Positions 58,433 to 64,000 of a stretch of 64,000 nucleotides of DNA are shown piece by piece (the stretch's first letter is position 1; each line of letters starts with the position of its first letter). The notes under the pieces are model-generated. The model had not been told where the DNA came from and ran no database searches. It was given only the letters and a program-made list of their open reading frames with translations. The position numbers and the translations under genes were made by a program. The stretch comes from Pochonia chlamydosporia 170 (Eukaryota; Ascomycota; Sordariomycetes; Hypocreales; Clavicipitaceae): contig NC_035794.1 of the NCBI RefSeq assembly GCF_001653235.2, positions 3,906,001 through 3,970,000 on the forward strand, given 5' to 3'.

Positions 58433-61405
58433 CATTAGGCGCCGCTTGCTGTGGTGTTGCAACTATGTCTTCCAGCAGTCGGATTCGTCATCTACAGTCT
58501 TGCACCATCTCGATGATATCTAGCAAATGACACCTTTTCTTAGTGAATTCGATTGATCTTTGCGTCGAGAAGGATGCGGTGCGCATTAATAGGAAATTCA
58601 CAAAAGACATGTCAAGAAAGTGACACATCTGTAAGCCGACTTACTTTTGCCTACCAGAAGCCCGTCCGTGGCCAGGACTAATATCTAGATTGCATGTTAA
58701 TGCAGGAGGGAATGACATTACATCATCACGTACGAACAGCAGTACGGAGTAGAACCTCCAAATTATTTTTCGTGATTGCCATCAATCAAGTAATCTCGCT
58801 GCACTGAGACTTTCCCCACAATCGAGATTTGGATCAGGCCTCATCAAGAACACATCGCAGGCTATGCAACGGATCATCATCGCAGGTCCAGATATCCACT
58901 CCAGGAATATGGAATCCTCCGAATCAAGATCAAGAATGGGAAACTGCAGAGCTGCCGCTACGACATTAATATGAATGGTTTTATAAACGGTGGGCGCAGG
59001 TAGGGATGTCTTATATGGTCGATCCTGCACTAGTACGGAGCGCGAAACCTGAGGATTCGAGGGGTCCCCGTGGACTCTCCCTACCAAACAACACATGGCT
59101 CTACGGAGTACAATCTATTGCAACCTCGGGAGCTTGAAAGTCAGACCCCGTCGTATTGGATACCGAGAGGACAAGTGATGTCTTGTGGTGCCGTTCGGAT
59201 TACTGTAGCCTTGACCTCATTGAATAGCGCCAAGTCATTCCTAGTTAGCTGTCAAGCCAAGTCATTGTTTATTGAGTCGCGACAGCTCCTGCGTATTGCT
59301 TATCCATATGATTCCTCACTGTAGTCGTAAACGTCAAACATCAACTACAGTGTTCCGTGTCAATGATCAATCACTTCGCCTTGCCATGCGCCATCAAAGA
59401 CACAATTTCCACTTCGACCATAAAACGCGGTTTCCGACATGAAACTTCGTGACCATATGAGGTGGCAACCAAAGCAAAAATAACGTCTCACATCAAGACG
59501 GGAGTCTGTGGCATGACGAGCGACATCATGATGGTCGGCAGAAAAATACGCTTCTGCTTGGCTTGTTTCGTTTCTGACGAGTTCAATCAATAGAAGCGCC
59601 ATATGCAGGATAGCTGGTTGCATTGCTCATCACACCAGACATTTTCTCAATGAAGAGGGAGGTGACTGTTACATCCGACGGCAAGGATCCGGGGACATGG
59701 CGTCCAAATATATTTGATGAGTAAGGGGCTTTGGTGCAGCCAGATATCGAAGAATGAAGTGACAAATGATAGAGATGAGGCGATATTCATCATGGCGAGC
59801 CCGTCAGGGCACAGGACCAGTGGCAGCACCAGAACGGCCAAGGCTTCATTGCCCATAAAGATTGTGGACAGGGACACGGACGGGCGGCAAGCATGCACAG
59901 CGAGGCAGCCAAGACTGGTCACAGACTCCAAGTACTATCTTTGAACTCACCAGACTCAACTGGTGATCCCTGCCCACTGGCTAGTGGATGGTGGCACGAC
60001 CAAAAAGCGAGTCGGCGCTTTGCTTCATCTGCCCCAGGCTTGAGTACCTGACTCGAGGCCGTCCTGGGCTGCAGTGTGGTTGTGGCTAGATAAGTCACAA
60101 AGCGGGTGCCTCTTTGGGTGCCCTTTTCTCTCTCTAATTTTGCCTCGCATCTACAACTGATTGCTCTCTGTGAGGCAAATGCTGAGAATCGTGGCGGTAG
60201 TGGTGACGAGCAGTCGGTCTTGCTCTCGTGTTGCCTCTGTCGGTGCCGCACTATGCGCGTACATGTACAGTCCAGTCTATGCACTGCACAATATGGCAGT
60301 ATGGTATGGAGCACGGAGGAGTATGGTCGCATTGCCCGTTGGTCGATGATTTTCCATCCCGGTTATCGCTCCCTCATCTTAAATCTGGAGCAAGCCAATG
60401 TCCACGGTTCCAAGGTTCCAATGCTCAGGTCAAGGTTGTTTTTCGTTTGCCGCTAAATTGGCGTGGCCGGCGGCCATGGTGCAGCCGCTGCGGCCCAAGC
60501 AGATTTTGGTTGGACAGTCACAATTTCGCCTCCCAATAACGGCAACATGGTCCACCGGGCCTGGCCCCAACTGCAGATGTGGCCGACATGGGGTCGTCTG
60601 GGCTTGCATGGGTCCAAGGGAGATCTGTTGACAAAGTGGTGGCAGTCTTGAGGTTTTGTGGTTGAGGGACTCGATGGTTTCTGGACAAAGCCAGAGATGG
60701 CATTGCATGGGGCTAGCCTGTGGCGTCTGCTCGACTCTGGTGGATGGCAAAGACTTGGCGTCTTGGTGGTGGTGCGGGTTCCTGGTCGTCGCCACGTTCA
60801 AGGTGAGCAGCTACGGCCTGGCAAGACTTGAGCCCAGACTGTGTGGTGTGCCATTGATTGACTGCTCAGTGTTGAGGCTTGAGGTTGAGGCTTGCGGCTT
60901 GGGGAAGGAAAGATATGAGCGGTTTGTTCGACTTTGAACTAATGACCGTACCAGCATATTAATGTGGATGAATCAATTCGGCGGCTTGGTGCTAGATGCG
61001 TGGACGGCTCGCTCCTTCCTCAAAAGATCAGCACTTTCCGCATGAACAAGCAAAAAAGACAGGCAGACTGGACTGACTGGACTGACTGGACTTGACTGAA
61101 TGACTCTCTCTCTCTGTCTGGCCAAGTCTCCATTCAACTGGTGCCAGCTCTGACTTCATCAAACTCCAAGTCCCCTCCCACCAGACCAGCCGTTGTCTGG
61201 ACATTCATTGATCATTCCACGCTCCACACTTCAATGTTGACTTGGGTCTCGGTCTCCCTAGATTTTCAAGGTTGTTTGTGGTCAACATTGAACCACCAGA
61301 CGTCAACTGGTCTCTCCTTTCCCAGTGTGCTCCGCCTTGCTCCCCGCGCTCGAGCCACTTGGTGACCTTGTGCATCACAAAGCCCCTTGACAGCTCTCGC
61401 CTTCA

Positions 61406-61434
61406 TTCCAATCCAATCCGATCCAATCCAATCC
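61406..61434. repeat. CCAAT-like 5-bp tandem repeat
   Basis: About six units of (A)TCCA/ATCCG in a row create four CCAAT words. They lie about 960 bp upstream of the 62390 start codon; binding by the CCAAT complex is possible but unproven. Confidence 0.6.
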
Positions 61435-62389
61435 ACCAGGCTTGACAATCTGCCGCAATCGATCCCTTTTCCTTCAAGACCTCAGCTCTGATTCTGAATC
61501 CTCTCTCCTTTAATCAGGCTCAATTGCTGGCCATATCTATCCTTGCTGCAACTGTTTCGCCCATCCGTGGCAAGCTGTGGCATCCCGAAACGGTCTGGCC
61601 GGTCCCTCTTTCTGTTTGCAGCGTACTCCGTACAACACCAGACACCACACCACACCACATTCCCATCCTGTGTTTGTCGCTTGAGCACTGCATCTCCCCG
61701 TGCCGTACAACACGGGACCCCGAAAGACTATTGTTCCTCTCGCCAATTATTACAGTGTGGCTCGAACATTTCGAAATTTGCACAAGACGACTTCTACCGG
61801 TGGACCTCGACCTCTTTACTGGTTTTATTTGCCGTTCAATGAACTGTGTCATCTGAACATTTACTCCGAGGCCCTTGCCCTGTGCCGGGGACGACTTACC
61901 GGTGCACTGATCCAACGCGGACCAGACCGACCAGCCTGGTTCTAAGCAAATCAAGCACCCAAGGAAGAGGAAAGGGGAGAAACCCACGCAATTTGCAGTT
62001 AAGAACACAATCAATTCTCGACAATCTCGACAACTTCGACGTCTACGCAGTTCACACTTGTTTTTGGAACACTTGCCATCCTGTGCTATATCTGCTGCTA
62101 TTGCTCTTTATTCCATACCACCACCACCCTTGGACAGGAGCACCACCAAGATCTGAGCTTGTGCCTCCGTTGGTACGTGTTTCCAGTTTGCTTGTCTTCG
62201 CAGATGCTTGACTCTTATCATTCTCACTGTATTTTGTTGTTCCACTGTTGTAATGAAATCTGGCGCTGGCGTTGGTGCTTTCTTGGCTACCGCCTACCAA
62301 TACAGTCGCTTGGTCTTTTTCTAACTTGGCAAAGTAGTGTTCGAAGAGCGAAACCCCGATAACAATTGAGAACTCACCACACGATAAGG

Positions 62390-62842
62390 ATGGCCACCCG
62401 GGAAGAGAAGACCGAAGGTTTTCCTTTGACGGAAACTAGCCTCGCAGTTCCCGATAAGGCAGCTAAGGGGTCTTCCAAGGTGTCTTCCTTGGAGAGAACC
62501 TCCAGCGGCACGACTGCTGGTTCCAACAACAGCAATCCATTTGAAACGGATGTCGAAGCCATGATTACCAACTGCTCTCTCGATAAACCACGGTCCAGCG
62601 TTGTGCTCACTAGAAAGAAAGATTGCCAGGTTTGGCCCGACAAGCGAGACTGGAAGCAGAGAGCCAAAGCAGGCAAGAAGAACCGAAGTTGCGCTTTTAT
62701 GCAACGATTGAACAAGCGAACGAGAATCACCATTAAAGTCCTGGTTATCGTTCTAGTTGTCGGCATTGCTGTCGCCGTTGGCTTTGGTGTGAGCAAGCCT
62801 CTTGGAGCCCCGATCTGGGGCGACAATAAGACACATACATGA
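62390..62842 (+). CDS. Small single-pass membrane protein, conserved in filamentous fungi
   Basis: A single exon encodes 150 residues. The first ~105 are hydrophilic, with a Ser/Thr/Lys-rich start, NPFETDVEAM, a CQVWPDKRDWKQRAKA segment and a basic patch (RLNKRTR). One strong membrane segment follows (VLVIVLVVGIAVAVGFGV), then a short tail SKPLGAPIWGD. The basic residues before the membrane segment predict an N-in topology with the short tail outside. I have the impression of seeing this arrangement, especially the Gly-rich segment followed by SKPLGAPIW, in other Sordariomycetes, but know no function. The long upstream region suggests complex control. Confidence 0.7.
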   Translation: MATREEKTEGFPLTETSLAVPDKAAKGSSKVSSLERTSSGTTAGSNNSNPFETDVEAMITNCSLDKPRSSVVLTRKKDCQVWPDKRDWKQRAKAGKKNRSCAFMQRLNKRTRITIKVLVIVLVVGIAVAVGFGVSKPLGAPIWGDNKTHT

Positions 62843-63437
62843 ATCAATCACGACGTGCAAGCAACTGGATTTCGCAAGCGACGCATTGCCCCAACGGCGC
62901 CTAGGCGTTTCATGTCCCGATTCAGATCTACGTTTAATACCAGCGACTGACAACAAACAGTCACAACATGTTTTCTTCCCATCATTTAGTATATATTTTC
63001 GACATGATCCGGGATTTGGGGTTAGCATATTTTTCTCCTTGACTTTGGCAAAGTTTGATGCAATTACTTCAACACTGCTGGCCACTCTTGGTCGAGGCAT
63101 TGGCGATCATTTACATCACAGCATGGAGTTTTCCGGCGTTTTTACACTTTCGGTGGATAGATATTCATTGGTATACTTATGGGCGTCTAACGCTGCAGAA
63201 AGGCTTGCGATGGATTCGTTAGATCAGGAAATTTGAGCATACAAACGAGAAATAGAATGCGTTTGGGTCAGGGGTAATGAACAATTGACCTTGCATGAAG
63301 AGCTCGTAGTGTGATGATGGCATATGTCATTTGATACTACAAGCCATGTCAAAGAGCCGAGAAACTGTCATTTCCGTTGCACAGCGCGTTGTCGATGATA
63401 TTCGGCAAAAAGAAAAACAGCAATCTTATACAAGTAC
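62843..63437. other. Convergent intergenic region
   Basis: About 600 AT-rich bp with two 3' ends. A plus-strand open frame (62802-63236) lacks domain features and is not called. Confidence 0.5.
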
Positions 63438-64000
63438 CTAACTAGCTACTCCCTCTGGCTCATCTTGAGGTTGCTTTATTTCAGTCTCACTCTCGGTCCC
63501 CTCTGTGGCCGTCGTCGGCAATGGCTTCCATATATCAACCGACCACTTATTAAACTCAACCTTTAAATCGTTGAAGAAATGTTGTAGTTTCTCCGTGTCT
63601 TCATTCTTAATCTGAGGCTCCCCCTTTGTCTTTGTCTCCAACTCGGGTGCCGACTCGCAAACCTGGTCTTTGTCCAGTCGGCCACCATTCCTCAGCTCCA
63701 GTTCTGACGCAACCGGCCGCTTCATCACACCGGACACGTCATCTAATACTCCCTCGGCGACGAAGTATCCTTCCCAGCGTTTCCCAAAGTCATTCGTATG
63801 AGAGTACAGAATTTCCGCCAGAGAAAAACGAGCCTTGAAAGTTTCGACATGCTCCTTGCCGTACAGGCCTTTGGATATCCCTATAACGTTACCAGCAACA
63901 CGCTCGGCGTCGTCTATTTGCTCGTTGTGGATATACGTGTCGCGTGCAATTGACTCTTTCGCCAAAACCTTCTCTGCCAAGAGCACGGCTTGCTTGTAGG
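63438..64000 (-). CDS. Partial protein, possibly TPR-containing (5' part outside window)
   Basis: The open frame runs from the window edge to a stop at 63438, giving about 187 C-terminal residues. The part nearest the edge is helical, with KQAVLLAEKVLAKES and then GLYGKEHVETFKARFSLAEI, resembling tetratricopeptide repeats of the kinesin-light-chain kind. The last ~100 residues are acidic and low-complexity (TKTKGEPQIKNEDTEK, SETEIKQPQDEPEG). No ATG is needed here because the gene continues upstream beyond 64000. The family call is uncertain with so little sequence. Confidence 0.6.
   Translation of the reverse strand, partial: YKQAVLLAEKVLAKESIARDTYIHNEQIDDAERVAGNVIGISKGLYGKEHVETFKARFSLAEILYSHTNDFGKRWEGYFVAEGVLDDVSGVMKRPVASELELRNGGRLDKDQVCESAPELETKTKGEPQIKNEDTEKLQHFFNDLKVEFNKWSVDIWKPLPTTATEGTESETEIKQPQDEPEGVAS

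Larger units (their letters stand above)
57680..62389. other. Long gene-free region
   Basis: About 4.7 kb, the longest stretch without a gene. It holds a T-tract (58399-58432), three full TACGGAGTA/TACTCCGTA words (58743, 59102, 61624), CCAGAC-rich blocks and a CCAAT-like tandem (61406-61434). The part near 61-62.3 kb is C/T-rich and probably promoter or leader of the small membrane protein gene. No coding region with domain content was found on either strand. Confidence 0.5.

Overview
The window looks like nuclear DNA of a filamentous ascomycete (Pezizomycotina, most likely Sordariomycetes/Hypocreales). The reasons are: genes split by many short introns of about 50-100 bp with GT-AG borders and CTAAC/CTGAC branch sites; a Zn2Cys6 regulator; a fungal MFS drug transporter; a Tem1/Spg1 septation GTPase; small secreted cysteine-rich proteins; and a mitochondrial transhydrogenase. 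The exact genus cannot be read from the sequence. No rRNA, tRNA, CRISPR array or intact transposon was recognised.

Layout. 0-3 kb: a 19-repeat ankyrin protein whose 5' end is unresolved. 4-6 kb: a DHA1 MFS exporter, convergent with a mitochondrial-type flavohemoprotein (6-7.2 kb) that carries an apparent frameshift in its globin domain. 8-10.5 kb: a five-exon Zn2Cys6 transcription factor. 12.3-14.5 kb: a leukotriene-A4-hydrolase-type M1 aminopeptidase, then a small unknown two-exon gene. 16-25.8 kb: a block of mitochondrial genes, consisting of the head-to-head ribosomal proteins mL38 and uL4m, the head-to-head PGS1 and complex I NDUFA12, and a nine-exon NAD(P) transhydrogenase. 28-30.9 kb: an unusual gene joining a BTB/POZ domain to a PP1-type phosphatase fold that has lost nearly all catalytic residues. 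31-33.3 kb: an S9 prolyl-oligopeptidase-family peptidase. 34.1-36.2 kb: two secreted proteins (possible effectors). 37-39 kb: hydroxymethylbilane synthase and glycine-cleavage H protein, convergent. 41.4-42.4 kb: the septation GTPase. 44.3-52.6 kb: formyl-THF deformylase, a PAP2 lipid phosphatase, an FAD monooxygenase, thymidylate kinase and a disordered KEN-box protein. 56.3-57.7 kb: a PLAC8 protein with a repetitive His-rich tail. 62.4 kb: a small single-pass membrane protein. The window ends inside a gene that may encode a TPR protein.

Working together. Many of the housekeeping genes serve mitochondria: translation (mL38, uL4m), cardiolipin precursor synthesis (PGS1), complex I (NDUFA12), NADPH supply (transhydrogenase), glycine cleavage, and probably nitric oxide removal (flavohemoprotein). 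One-carbon and nucleotide metabolism is represented by the H protein, formyl-THF deformylase and thymidylate kinase. Long gene-free stretches (38.9-41.4, 52.6-56.3 and 57.7-62.4 kb) are rich in short repeated words such as CCAGACC/GGTCTGG and TACGGAGTA.

Most noteworthy: the BTB-pseudophosphatase fusion, the PLAC8 protein with about ten degenerate 17-19-residue repeats, the flavohemoprotein frameshift, and a 7-nt microexon in the complex I gene. All exon borders were inferred by eye from splice signals, reading-frame continuity and family resemblance; none is backed by transcripts.
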